A DNA stretch of 64,000 bases from Talinum fruticosum (lineage: Eukaryota > Streptophyta > Magnoliopsida > Caryophyllales > Talinaceae): positions 3,162,001-3,226,000 of the forward strand of contig JAITYX010000054.1 of the NCBI GenBank assembly GCA_021018815.1, read 5' to 3'. Positions within the stretch are counted from its first letter, which is position 1; the number at the start of each line of letters is the position of its first letter. The notes beneath the pieces were generated by a model. The model ran no database searches. It was not told the origin of the DNA and was given only the letters and a program-made list of their open reading frames with translations. Position numbers and translations under genes: made by a program. This document shows, piece after piece, positions 49,029 to 61,726 of the stretch.

Positions 49029-50207
49029 TAAGTGTAGAAATTGATTCAATTTTGGTTTGTTTGTGAGGTTTAGTTGCATAATGTATTTGGGAATAGGATG
49101 AAGTTGGTTGAAATTCGATTTAATTTTGTCGAAAAGTGGGTTGTTGTGGCTGTGGAAGGCTTTTATTCTTTCAATGGTTTGGTGTATTTGGGGTTTATAA
49201 TTTGTTAGGAAATTGAATTGAAGGAAATTCTTTGGTGTGTTTGGTTTTGTTGAGTTATTTGGGTTCTGGATTTGTGGTGTATAATTTGGTGGGAGTTCGG
49301 TTGTGGGGCAAATTGTGGTTCATTACTATTTAGGTTATCCCTTGTAATGACTGTTGTTATCCCAGGATGTCTATGAGCGCAATGCGGTATTACCTAAAAT
49401 TGAGTGTTTGCTTTGCAATGTATAATGCATGTAGTTGAGTCACATTCTCTGGATTATAGATGACCATGAGTTTGGTTCCGTTATGTATTTGAGTTATCCT
49501 AATGCATTGTGTTTGATATCCCGTGATGGTGACTTTGTAGTTGCGGTATTACTTGGTGTAGTTGGTGTTTGGTTAGCATGGTTGGTTCTATTGTTGTGAG
49601 GTTTGATTAAAATATGGTTGTGTTTTTGGTTTTTTTTTTGTTATAATGCTATGCATAATAACACTAGATGACATGACATTGTAATTCATTGTTTGAGGGG
49701 CAAAGTAATGTTACTTTTTTGCCTTTAGTTTTATCATTTATGGCATATATTGAGCCAATTATAAATTTTTGTCTTGTAAAATATGTGATGAAGCTTATCT
49801 CATTTGAAATTATTTGTAGAAAAATGTTGTATTGGGATATTGATTTTTGGTTGGATTTTGAAAACCTGTTGATTTTGTGTTAAAATGCAATATTATGAAT
49901 AACAATCTCATGCCAAGAAAAATAAAAACCAACCACGACTTTCAGTTATTGGATTTTATTTATAACTATATGATATATTTTTTTATTTATTGAAATTTTT
50001 TTATAATAATAGGTTCATATAAGAAATATATGCACATGATCATCTCAATTTCCCTAGATTAGAACCTATGCTCTAATATTAAGATGGATCTGTTGTAGTA
50101 GGGAGTATATCATACAATATATCACTCACAAAATTCATCTATATATATGTTAATTGTAGTTTTTAAGTTTATGCCATTGATGATTTTTGATGGTCTTTTG
50201 CTTTTAG
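49029..50207. other. No coding exon seen upstream of the PILS remnant
   Basis: T-rich, intron-like sequence on the plus strand. I looked for the N-terminal PILS exons (first helices) and did not find them. The stretch ends with an acceptor-like TTTTGCTTTTAG at 50207. Confidence 0.5.
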
Positions 50208-51491
50208 TTTGTTAGAAAACTATAAATTTTCTCATTCCAAGTTCTTAATAGGGTACATGGGGAACTTGCCTATCATCCTTATTCCTGCTATGTGCAAAGA
50301 GAGAGGCAGCCGTTTTGGAGCACCCGAGGTTTGTGAGAAATATGGCCTAGCTTATGCTTCCCTTTCCTTGGCGGTATGCGGTTTTATTTGTTCACGAAAG
50401 CTTCGACTCACGTTTGGATTCTCCGTATTGCAGCCTCTTGTGCTTAACATAAAGATGATTCTATTTTAAAAATATTTCAGATTGGGGCTGTGTATTTATG
50501 GCTTTATGTGTACAACATTGTGAGGATCTCTACAACGAAGCGGGACTAATTGATGATTCGAAGGGGACAAGCTGTTAATGTTAAAGAACCCCTCCTTAAT
50601 TCCATTGATTACAGACCTTATTGCTTCGAGGATCAACTTTCAAACTCCTCTAAATAAGGGGTATACTTTCTTGTGGATATCCGATTCGACATTTGCTAAT
50701 TGCAACTGGTGCACCTCTCCATGTTGTAGGTGACTTGGCCTATATGCTTGGGTGAGCAATCTGTCTTCTCCATACCTTCTTTTCAATCTCCATTCCCTTC
50801 ATTGTTCGGGTCTTTCGGATTGGATCAATTTAGGCAGGGCCAAAAGGGGTTATGTCGGGTAATTTGTTAGTGGGCAACTCTTAAAGTCCATGATTTTTCT
50901 AGTTGACTACGAGTGGAAATAAGATTGATCGAGTCAATAATGTGGGTTGAGCCTACTGGTCAAGTCATTTTCCTATGTTTTTGTTTGTTATCACTCGATG
51001 TTAAACGTGTTTGGTTTGACATTTGTCAAGCCAACTTGGGTATGATTTAAGTGTAATTTCTAAGCGGCTTTCTCCGATGTGGGTGTCCAATGTACAAAGA
51101 TGCAACCATTCCTGCTCTTACTTTAATAATTGGAGCAAACCTATTGTAACGCCCCAAACCCGTAATCACCGGTTTTAGACTAAGCAAGCCGCTAGCCGAT
51201 GATTAGCGCAGCGGAAAGTAGGTTAGGGGTATTACCGCCGCCCTTACCGAGAGGAAAGGGTAAGGCTATATCTATATATATGATTAACCTTGGTTACACT
51301 TGCTTTGCCACTAACAAAGAGTGTCTCGAGATAAGGCATAAACTAACTTGTACGAAGATTAAGCATAAGTATAGACTACGAGTCTAATAAACTACGAGAA
51401 CGACACTTAACCCTTGATACCCTAACTAGGTTGTTGCTGCGAGCCTCTAAGTTCTTAACAGATCTTTGCTTCAAATCTTCCACATCTTTAC

Positions 51492-52243
51492 CTAAAACAA
51501 AACAAGAAAACATTTTCGAAATGTGAGCCGAAGCTCAATACGTTCACTATCATACGAGTAAAATAATGGTTATGAAGTAATTGAGTTGAGCGCATGCATT
51601 TCAATTCATTTGTAAATGAGGGAGAGTGAATCATGTAAAACTGTTGCTAATTAATTATCTGAATGGATCCCTTTACGATCATCGGGTTTCCCTAAACGCA
51701 TGTGCACACACCTGAACCGATCGGATAGTCCGGTTGAAGGCGGTTAACGATTACGGTGTTACCAACTTGAATATTGGGCGTACCAAATAATGGCACTTGA
51801 TGGGCGGGTCCATATTAATGATGGCAAATATTATTTGCAAGCAATTCTTCATTGTTGTTAATGACGGCCATATCCGGCCTTGATTTGTAAATAAAACACT
51901 CGAAGGGCACGATCAATGAACGTACCTTGCTGACGTTCCTCCTTCTTTTTCTTTACGAGCGGAATCCGGATGAACGCACGACGCTGGCGCTGAATGACCT
52001 TAATTAAGGATATAAGAGTTTTTTAATAAACTGAATTTTTATTTCTTATTTATTAAATCACTTCAAATATATTCCGAAATGAAAATTAACGAAGTACCTT
52101 TTTTAAAGGATACTACTAATGACATCTTTAGTATATACGATCTATTCATCTTATTCTATACCATGCATAAGTATATACATATATATCTATATACATATAT
52201 ATATAAATCTTAAAAAAATATATGGAGCCTTCTTCTAAATACA

Positions 52244-52281
<38 letters not shown>

Positions 52282-52928
52282 TTAACCTCAATAAACATAG
52301 TTTTCTCCTCTATAGTATTAACGTTAATTCTAACCTATAAGGTTTATTTATTCATTTCCTTTTATAAGATGCATACATAAACATCCGTATATATTAATGT
52401 CAGATAGTATCTCTTTAATTGTTATTATTAGTTATTTTATTATGTAAATGTTTTTGTTTAATCTTCTATGCACCTATTTTCCGACCCATTCTCGTCCTAG
52501 TAGGCAAAAGAGATGCTCAATCCTAGCATGCTATTCCTATATTAATTCAGCTTTCACAATTTCCTCAAGTAGGTTAAATCCTTTCTAAAATTTCTGCTAA
52601 TCTCACCATTAGGTCAAGTAATTAGCTAACTTAATCCAAAACATTTTCTAACTCAAATTATTGATGGTCTGTCTTTTATACGAAATTTGTCCACAAAAAT
52701 TTGTCCACAATCTATCTGCAGATATCGGTATGTCCAAACATCATCAACTTGTCATGAAATCTTCCCAAACTCCGTGACTCAACCACATACATATCATAAT
52801 CCAATTTTAATCTCCAAAAAGAACAAGAAAACAACTGATTACAACATAAATACTTGAATTAAAGGAATTAACTGAATCTGAAAATTGCTCTAAGGAATTA
52901 AATTAACGAACCGAATCGAAAATTTTAC
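51492..52928 (-). promoter_or_regulatory. Candidate LTR-borne leader intron (51-kb element)
   Basis: On the minus strand, TTGTTTAGG|GTAAAATTTTC closes the GC island and TCTTGTTTTGTTTTAG ends the interval (1,437 bp). The second LTR keeps both sites. Confidence 0.38.
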
Positions 52929-53639
52929 CCTAAACAATTAGATGGAGGAGGTTAATTAGGAGGGTTTATGGGCTGGTTGAAGGTTGGAGGACCGAGGATC
53001 GAAGGGTGGCTAAAGCGACGGTCGGTGGCAATGAGCGGCGGCGGCGACCTGCCGGAAGATGGCGGTGACCCAATCGACCGGAGGTCGGGCAGCCGAGGCC
53101 AAGGAGTCGCGAATCCGGGGCGAAACCGGCGCAAAACCGGTGGTATACTTGCGTTTGGTGGCTGGGCGGTGACAAAGTTGTGGTCGAGGTAGAAGCGGAC
53201 GGTAGCCGGCGGTGGTTGCGAGCGGCGGGCGGCGACCGAACAGAGCGCTGCGGGGAGTGAAAGGGTTTGATTTCCATGGGGTTGGGCGTTGGCGGTTGAG
53301 GTTTTTCATGGCGATCGGTGGTGTTGATGGTGGCGTCGAACCAGGGGTGGCCGGAGCGAAGGCTGCGGCGATGGCCGATTGGCGGTGGTGGTGGAACGAG
53401 GGCGGAGGCGGGGCCCGGGCTAGGGAGAGAGAGGGAGAGGGAGAGAGAGGTATGAGTGTATCGGTAATTAGGTTTAGGAAAAATGACGAGCTTTTAGGTT
53501 TCCTTAGGATTTTATACCCCCTCTTGCTTTCTCTCTCACTAGGCTGACTGACTCCTCCTAATTCGGCCCAAATCCTTAGCAAGTTATCCCTTCATTTCAG
53601 CCCAATCTTAATCTCCTCCTTAAACTCTATCCTACTTCT

Positions 53640-56030
53640 CGTAACGCCCCAATATAATCACTATATAAAACACACTTATTGAATAACCATAATATAACAA
53701 AGTAGCAAGAAGCTATGTCGTATTTGGGCGTTCTGCAGTCCCTCCTCGAGAGACTAGGCTAAATTTACAACAAGACGTATGATGATCCTTTCAATTTCCC
53801 CAAACACTTACAATAAAAGTCTCGTACATCAAACCCAATATAAATATACATAATTTAAACCACCAAACATGAGTTCGTTTTTCCTAAGATACATTATGAC
53901 CTTTAACAAATCACCATCGCCGAAATAACCCCGCGAGCAATTAAATCCACATGGACGTCTTAACCCAAAAACACAATTGCCAAAAGCCAATCATGAAACG
54001 CTTCTCGATTAACCAAAGCCCGATCACTTATCCGAGTCAACACCTCCCGATTCCTTTGCTCTTGTCACTTCTTGCCCAACATTAACAATGTTTTCTTCCC
54101 TAAAAACATTTAAGAAAACATAAAAACAAGAATGAGCCATAGGCCCGAGTACACTACCCTTGTACTGTAAAAAATATATTATAAAAGTCGGTGAGCGCGC
54201 GAGATAATTGAAATCGGTTTCAAAAGCTATTTATGTGTAAAGCTGAAGTAAGCCGAAGTAGGGTCACTATGCGTTATCTTTGAAATAGTTAGGACCCGAT
54301 TCTGTACATATGCATGCCATGGCGATTCTGTGAGATAATCGTTTATGTAATCATGACTCGTATAGACAATTCATTCATTTATTTATCTCGATCGATCGGG
54401 AGGGCCCTGTGAATCGTAATCGTGTGCATGCATCGTGAATCGTGTCCGTAAACTATACTCGTGAATCGTAATCGTGTTCGTAAGCTGTAATCGTGAACTG
54501 TAATCGTAAATTGTGAATTGTGATCGTGAAGTGGGTCCAAATTATTTGTATTATTAAAATGGTAAACTCAATCATAAAGATAAACACTTTGGAAAAGGTA
54601 CAAGCAATAACGTACCTTTTAATGCTTTTTCACTCCTTACACAAGCTTCACGATTACCACGCTTGTGACCTGTTTGTGTTTAGAGTAAGGCTTTTATAAG
54701 TTATATTTGCTTAATGAATTGTTAATATTACCTATATACTTTGTATTCTTTGAACTTTTGTTATGTAAGTTAACTGTTTTCCTTGTCATTCTTAAAGACT
54801 TTCATGTCTGTTTATCCCCTTAGTTATCCATTAAAGGATCCCTCGACAACTTAATACTTTCCGATAGGTTCTATGACCAATAATCACGCGAACTTCCTAT
54901 TTAAGGGGGTCGGTTTGGTTTTCCAATTTTCTAAAAATTTTGGCAGAGTTTCGTTTGAAACATGACTTAACAATTAGGCTAAAAGCCTTAAAACCTGCAT
55001 AAAATTCACAATAAAACTCAACGAGCCACACGCTCGGAGTATACAACTCAACGATCACACACCGGAGTATATTTACAACCACAAAACTTAGTTTCAACTC
55101 AATCAACCTTCACATAACAAAGTAATTCAATCATGCTCAATACAACATCACGAAATATATTCACAGCGTGAGCATGCTCATATGAACTTTCGGGTTCCAT
55201 ATCAAGGTTCGAGTAGCTCTAAATTCAACTTCAATTGCTCCTAATGTCCTCCCAATTCCACTAAAATCAATTCAAAACTCAATCTGGTCTAATTACTCCA
55301 ATACAACATAAATTTGTGATATAATTTAAGTAGAAATTCGGGATTGGAGAAATACCTTAAAGGGGTTTCGAGGTGGAATTGGGCGGTGGAAGGCCCGGTG
55401 GTGGAGTTCAGTGTCGAGGCAGCGGCAGCGGCAGCGGGCGTTGTTAGGCGGCGTCGAGCGCCGGACGGCGGCTAGGGATGGCGGCGAGCGGTGGCGGAGC
55501 AGCAGCAGGGCTGTTACGCCTGGCGACGCGAGACGAGGGAAAGAAAAGAGAGAGGACCGGCGGCAGCGAGGTGGTGGTGGTGGCAGCCGGGGCGCCGGTG
55601 GCGATTCATCGGCGGCAGCAGTGCCGGCGGCAGCCGGCCGGTGGTGGCAGCAGGGATGGCAGTGAGGGAAATGGAGGAGGAGGGTGAGAGAGAGCTTGAA
55701 GATGAATGGCTTGGCTTGCATTATAAGCCCCCTTCTGCTAATTCACGACACTTCTAGCAACCTCTCCTCCTCTTCTTTTTATTTATTTATTTATTTATTT
55801 CATTTTAAATTATTCGGATTCGTAATAAAAATATTTCGAATAAATTTTCATTTCGTGGTACAAACGTAAGTTTGCACGAGTTACCCATTATTATTTGCAA
55901 TTATTAAATTATTCGCACCTTTTATTTTGGTTTCGAATTTTTGCGTAACTCACTTGCTCTTAAACAGATATTGAGATGATAAGATACAAATTTAAAATAA
56001 TTAAATATGATCAAGTTTCGGGGTGTTACA
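53640..56030 (-). repeat. Nested solo LTR with target duplication CTTCT/CTTCC
   Basis: Within the LTR that starts at 51145, CGTAACGCCCC (53640) to GGGGTGTTACA (56030) is absent from the sister LTR, which reads straight through CTACTTCCTAATCC at about 63072. CTTCT (53635-53639) and CTTCC (56031-56035) flank it. No internal region remains. It belongs to another subfamily, related to the LTR at about 3500-5112: both share CTAGTCTCTCGAGGAGGGAC and the TTTTTAGGGA site. The GC island is at 55370-55690. Confidence 0.9.
54100..55355 (-). promoter_or_regulatory. Candidate LTR-borne leader intron (nested solo LTR)
   Basis: On the minus strand, CCCCTTTAAG|GTATTTCTCC follows the GC island. TTTTCTTAAATGTTTTTAG closes the interval, 1,256 bp. 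The acceptor half recurs at 4632-4651 in the decayed copy. Confidence 0.38.
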
Positions 56031-56419
56031 CTTCCTAATCCTCCAAGCTTACTATTATCTTGCTCAATAAACTTATTCTAATCTAGAAATTTTATTTTTA
56101 ATAATAGTAAGTTTACAAGAAAATTATATTAATTTTATTTATTTACGAATTTTTAGAACTCAAAATAAATTAGCTAAATAATAATGTTAATTATCTTATG
56201 AGTCATTAAAATTTATAGAATATGCTCGTGCGTCGTTGTTGTCACCATCCGGTTCCTACATTTTAAACAACATTGACATATACATATATATATATATATA
56301 TATATAAATATATATACACATGTATAATATGAAAATATTTGAAATTTTAAAATGCACGCGCTCATGCTATTCTTGAATGTATTTAAAGTTAATTATTTTC
56401 TTAGGGGCGGGGTGTTACA

Positions 56420-56440
56420 GTCTCCCCCTTAGAATGAGTT
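56420..56440 (-). other. Polypurine tract of the 51-kb element
   Basis: GTCTCCCCCTTAGAATGAG on the plus strand is, on the minus strand, CATTCTAAGGGGGAGAC directly before the LTR. Confidence 0.8.
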
Positions 56441-56464
56441 TCGTCCTCGAAACTTGTAAGTGAA

Positions 56465-59400
56465 ATGGTATAAATATTATCTTAGAATAAATGTTGGTAC
56501 TGATTTCTCATATCTTCCTCGGTTTCCGAGTGGTTGCTTGTTGAAGTATGATTTGGCCGTAACCTTGACCGGAGGAATAGTTTTAGTATGCAATTGTTTA
56601 ATCCTCCGATCTAGGATTTGGACCGGATATTCCTCATGTGTTAAGTTCTGGCGATAGCCACTGGTTCAACCTGTATGATGTGGCTTGGGTTGGATATGTA
56701 CTTCCGAAGTTGAGATATATGAAAAACATCATGGATATTCTCCGGATCGACTGGTAAGGATAATTTATAGTTCACGGGGTTTAACTTCCGAAGTATCTCA
56801 TATGGCTCAATGTATCTAGGGTTTAACTTCCTCTTAATTCCAAATCTTTTGATTCCTTTGGTTGGGAACACTTGAGGAAAACTGTATCCCTTACTTGAAA
56901 TTCTAGAGGTTTCCTTCGTCGATCCGTATAGCTCTTTTGTCTACTCCGAGCTTTTCGATTCAGCTGTTATATTACTTTTACTTGTTTCGGTAGTTTCTTG
57001 TATCAACTCTGGTCCTATAGTGAACGTCTCATCTAAATCGCTTCGATAAGGGGGTTATGCATTTTCTTCCATAAAGGGCTGCAAATGGAGCCATTTTCAT
57101 TGTGGCTTGGTAGTCTGTTGTTGTATGAAAATTAAATCGGAGCGAGATACTCTTCCCATTTTCCTTAGAAATCAAGGATGCAAGCCCGTAACATATCTTC
57201 TAGGATTTGGTTAACCCTTTCGGTTTAACCATTTGTCTCTGGATGGTATGAGCTATTAAAGTTCAACTTAGTCCCAAAATCTTGCTCGTAAGACTTCCTG
57301 CAATCGAGGTTGGAATCAAGTGCCTCTATCGGACACTCGTATCTTTGGGTATTTCATGAAGTCCGATAATCTCGTTTAAGTATACTTGAGTTAATTTGTC
57401 TATGGTCCAATTGTCACTAATTGGTATGAAGTATGCGGACTTTGTAAGATGATCAACTATCGTCGAAATGGCATTTTTCCTGGTGGCGGATTGAGGGAGT
57501 CCTACGATGAAATCCATTGGTATAAAATTCTATTTCCAGGTTGGAATCTCCAAGGGCCTTAACTCGCCCATAGGTCATTGATATTCTGCCTTTACTCTTT
57601 GACATGTAAGACACCTATCCACATCTCGCAACTTCTCGTTTCATGTTGGGTCACCGGATATTCTTCTTTTGATCTACATACATTCTTGTTCCTCCAGGAT
57701 GGACAACTTATAAAGTCGTATGAGCTTCATCTAAAATCTTCTTTTAATCTCTTCTTGGTCCGGCACACACAAACGATTTTGGAATGTCAAAGTTCCATTC
57801 TCATGTAAAATGAATCCTGGGAATTTACCCTTTTTAATATTCTCGCTTAATCCTCACCAACTTCTCATTTTTCCTCTGTCCTATTTTGATCTCATCGGCA
57901 ATTGACGGTTTGACTTCTAAAAAGTTTAGCACCCCTTTGTCTCCTTGGTGCCGACTGATCTCAATTCCTACTCGTGTAATCCCCGAATAAGGATTGGTTG
58001 GGTGATAATCAAGGTATTCACGTTATGTTGAGTTTTTCTACTTAAGGCGTCGACCACGACATTGGATTTACCTGGATGGTATTGAATCTCCCAGTCATAA
58101 TCTTCTAATGGTTGCAACCATTTCCCTTGTCTTAAATTAAGCTCCTTTTGAGTGAACAAGTACTTCAAACTTTGGTGATCGGTATATACCTTACAAGATA
58201 CCCCATATAAATAATGTCTCCAAATTTTCAAAGCAAACACGATCATGCAGCCAACTCCAAATCATGAGTAGGGTAATTCCCTTCATATGGTTTTAATTGC
58301 TGAGAAGCATATGCTACCACTTTACCATTTTGCATCAATACACACCCTAACCTCGTTCTTCGAAGCATCACTATAGATAGTATACTCCTTACCTTCTTCA
58401 GGAAGGGTCAGATCGAGGCGATGAGTCGGCTTGCCTTTCAAGGATTGGAATCCTTTTTCACATTCAGTAGACCATTCAAATTTGGTGGTTTTCCTTAAGA
58501 GGTTAGTCATAGGCAAGGCCAATTTTGAAAAGCCTTGTACAAATCTCCGATAGTATGCAGCTAACCCTAGAAAACTTCTCACCTCGGTGACATTGGTTGG
58601 TTTAGGTCATTCGGTAATCTGTTTGTATCTTGTGTGGGTCTCCCTTTATCCCCTCCCGAGATATCACATGACCTAAAAACGTCACTTCCTTTAACCAGAA
58701 CTCACACTTTTGTAACTTGGCATATAACGGATGCTCCCTTAAGACTTGCAATACTATCCTCAAATGATAGACATGTTCTTCTTTATTCTTCGAGTACACC
58801 AATATATCATCAATGAAAACGACCACAAATTTGTCCGGATAAGGTCTAAAAACCCTATTCATCGGATCCATGAACTTGGCAGGTGCATTAGTTAACCCAA
58901 AAGGCATGACAACAAACTCATAATGGCCATACCGAGTTCGAAACGCAGCTTTGGGTATGTCGTCACTCCTTATCCTACGTTGATGGTATCCGGACCTTGA
59001 GTCTATTTTTGAAAATATTTCGGCACCTTGTAGTTGATCGAATAAATCGTCAATCCGGGGTAGAGGATATTTATTCTTGATCGTAAGTTTATTCAACTCC
59101 TTATAATCAATGAGTAACCGCAAGGTGCCATCCTTTTTCTTCACAAGTAACACTGGTGCTTTCCAAGGTCAAGTACTTAATTGGATAGATCTTTTCTCCA
59201 TAAATTCTTCCAATTGACCTTTCAATTCTTTCAACTCAGTCTGGGGCCATTCTGTAGGATGCTTTTAGAAATTGGTCGAGCTTCGGATATAATTCTACTT
59301 CAAAATCTACTTCTTTCGAGGCGGTAATCCCGAAAGTTCCCGAGGGAAGCAAGCAGGGAATTCACTTATCACCGGAATATCCTCGAGTGTCACTTTTTCC

Positions 59401-59640
59401 TCTTTTAATAGTATAACACCAATAACCTTGATACTTTTTTCCCCAAAAGTCTCGTTGTATTTACCCAAAGATATCATGAAACATTTCCTTACATTCTTAT
59501 TACGATATAGCCTATATTCTATCCTTAGCAACTCTCTATTATCACCCTTTCGTTTTCCGCAATAAATCCTTGGCATCCCAATTTGATAATCCTTTCTCTC
59601 TTCCCAACATTATCTCAAGGTCGATTAAATCAAACTGAAT
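56465..59640 (-). pseudogene. Broken pol of the 51-kb element, with chromodomain
   Basis: From 59640 downward on the minus strand: a protease remnant with NLIQFDLIDLEIMLG (about 59620-59660); RT in frame 59153-58602 with [32 protein letters not shown] and the catalytic [10 protein letters not shown] box; RNase H 58582-58322 and 58246-57968 with YSDASKNE and [10 protein letters not shown]; integrase core 57517-57326 (MDFIVGLPQSATRK); and the C-terminal region 56871-56641 (NPRYIEPYEILRKLNP). A frameshifted chromodomain follows to about 56490 (IPPVKV). A TGA precedes PWKAPVLL at about 59165, and the later domains lie in different frames. Not functional. Confidence 0.85.
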
Positions 59641-60439
59641 GAGGTTAGTGGTAAAATCTTCCCTAGCCATTGTTATCAGAATTTCTTTACGAAGGTTCTA
59701 TCATATTACATGGTTCATGGATAATGGACACAAAATTTTTGATTTGGTTGAGTTTTGGCCCTTCTTGGCATGCGGTTTCCATTGTGGTTTTGGTTTCCTC
59801 AATAATTCCATTTGGGGGTTTTCTAAGTTGTCCCATTCTTAAAACTCTTTTCCTTCAACTCGAGAAGAGTAGAACTCAGCCCTAATTTTCTTCAAAATTT
59901 GGCCAAATGTAAACTCACTTCCTTAATATCTCCTATAATCGTGTTTTACTATATGTCTTGCCTTTCCTGCTAGATGTGATGTTCTTATAGTCACCTTTTT
60001 GGTCTTCAATAATTGCAACCTCTCTTCTATATTCCTAATCAATCTTCCCATCATATCCTTTGGGGTTCCTTTTGGCATTTTGGATTGCTTTCCTATATTG
60101 TTGGAGAATCCATAGGGGTAGATATGTCCCTTTGGATACGCTTTCCTTGGTATATATAGGGTTGATATTTATCTTTGAAATTTGGAGAGACAGGGAAGTT
60201 GAGTTTTGTCAACTTCCTGTTGATAGGCATATGAAGGTTTATGGAGGTATGGTCCTCCATTTGTTTAGGATTATCATCCTCATGTTGATTATTGTTTATA
60301 ACTTTGAGATTTAATTGGGCATTATGAGTATTTCCCATTCCGTACTTCGTACAAACAATTAATACTAAGACACTTATACTTCCTATTCTAACTCAATCCT
60401 CATGGTTCCTATATGGCTCGCAGGAATCTCTTAAACCTA
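59641..60439 (-). other. Residual leader/gag region of the 51-kb element
   Basis: About 0.8 kb between primer site and pol, where 2.4 kb would be expected from the 20.6-kb element. I cannot recognise a capsid signature or a zinc knuckle. Short frames (60093-60338 minus among them) show no known domain, so gag is deleted or beyond recognition. Confidence 0.55.
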
Positions 60440-60451
60440 GGCTCGATACCA
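60440..60451 (-). other. Primer binding site of the 51-kb element
   Basis: GGCTCGATACCA on the plus strand is TGGTATCGAGCC on the minus strand, four bases from the LTR. Complementary to initiator tRNA-Met with one change, as at 23531. Confidence 0.85.
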
Positions 60452-60455
60452 CATC

Positions 60456-61676
60456 CGTAACGCCCCAAACCCGTAATCACCGGTTTTAGACTAAGCAAGC
60501 CGCTAGCCGATGATTAGCGCAGCGGAAAGTAGGTTAGGGGTATTACCGCCGCCCTTACCGGAGGAAAGGGCAAGGCTATATCTATATATATGATTAACCT
60601 TGGCTACACTTGCTTTGCCACTAACAAAGAGTGTCTCGAGATAAGGCATAAACTAACTTGTACGAAGATTAAGCATAAGTATAGACTACGATCTAATAAA
60701 CTACGAGAACGACACTTAACCCTTGATACCCTAACTAGGTTGTTGCTGCGAGCCTCTAAGTTCTTAACAGATCTTTGCTTCAAATCTTCCACATCTTTAC
60801 CTAAAACAAAACAAGAAAATATTTTCGAAATGTGAGCCGAAGCTCAATAAGTTCACTATCATACAATAAAATAATGGTTATGAAGTAATTGAGTTGAGCG
60901 CATGCATTTCAATTCATTTGTAAATGAGGGAGAGTGAATCATGTAAAACTGTTGCTAATTAATTATCTGAATGGATCCCTTTACGATCATCGGGTTTCCC
61001 TAAACGCATGTGCACATACCTGCACCGATCGGATAGTCCGGTTGAAGGCGGTTAACGGTTACGGTGTTACCAACTCTGAATAGTGGGCGTACCAAATAAT
61101 GGCACTTGATGGGCCTCCATATTAATGACGGCAAATATTATTTGCAAGCAATTCTTCATTGTTGTTAATGACGGCCATATCCGGCCTTGATTTGTAAATA
61201 AAACACCGAAGGGCACGATCAATGAACGTACCTTGCTGGGCGGGTCCATATTAATGATGGCAAATATTATTTGCAAGCAATTCTTCATTGTTGTTAATGA
61301 CGGCCATATTCGGCCTTGATTTGTAAATAAAACACTCGAAGGGCACGATCAATGAACGTACCTTGCCGACGTTCCTCCTTCTTTTTCTTTCCGAGCGGAA
61401 TCCGGATGAACGCACGACGCTGGCGCTGAATGACCTTAATTAAGGATATAAGAGTTTTATTAATAAACTGAATTTTTATTTCTTATTTATTAAATCACTT
61501 CAAATATATTCTGAAATGAAAATTAACGAAGTACCTTTTTAAAGGATACTAATGACATCTTTAGTATATACGATCTATTCATCTTATTCTATACCATGCA
61601 TAAGTATATACATATATATCTATATACATATATATATAAATCTTAAAAAAATATATGGAGCCTTCTTCTAAATACA

Positions 61677-61726
<50 letters not shown>

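Larger units (their letters stand above)
51145..56419 (-). repeat. LTR (3' by element sense) of the 51-kb element, with nested solo LTR
   Basis: Reads TGTAACGCCCCAAACCCG to GGCGGGGTGTTACA. Without the nested 2,391-bp insertion and its 5-bp duplication it measures 2,879 bp. It has an (AT)n run at 52246-52277, a GC island at 52965-53450 and the minus-strand donor/acceptor-like pair at 52928 and 51492. Confidence 0.92.

Noticed and set aside
52952..53582. Frames up to 190 residues in the GC-rich part of the LTR at 51145, and the parallel ones at 62397-62894
   Set aside because: They are LTR leader sequence. The two sister LTRs break the frames differently, so there is no coding constraint.
55326..55757. 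Frames of 69-131 residues on both strands
   Set aside because: GC-rich island of the nested solo LTR; low complexity, open in several frames.
60590..60835. Frame of 81 residues shared with 51199-51387
   Set aside because: It is part of the LTR in both places and lies outside the element's coding region.
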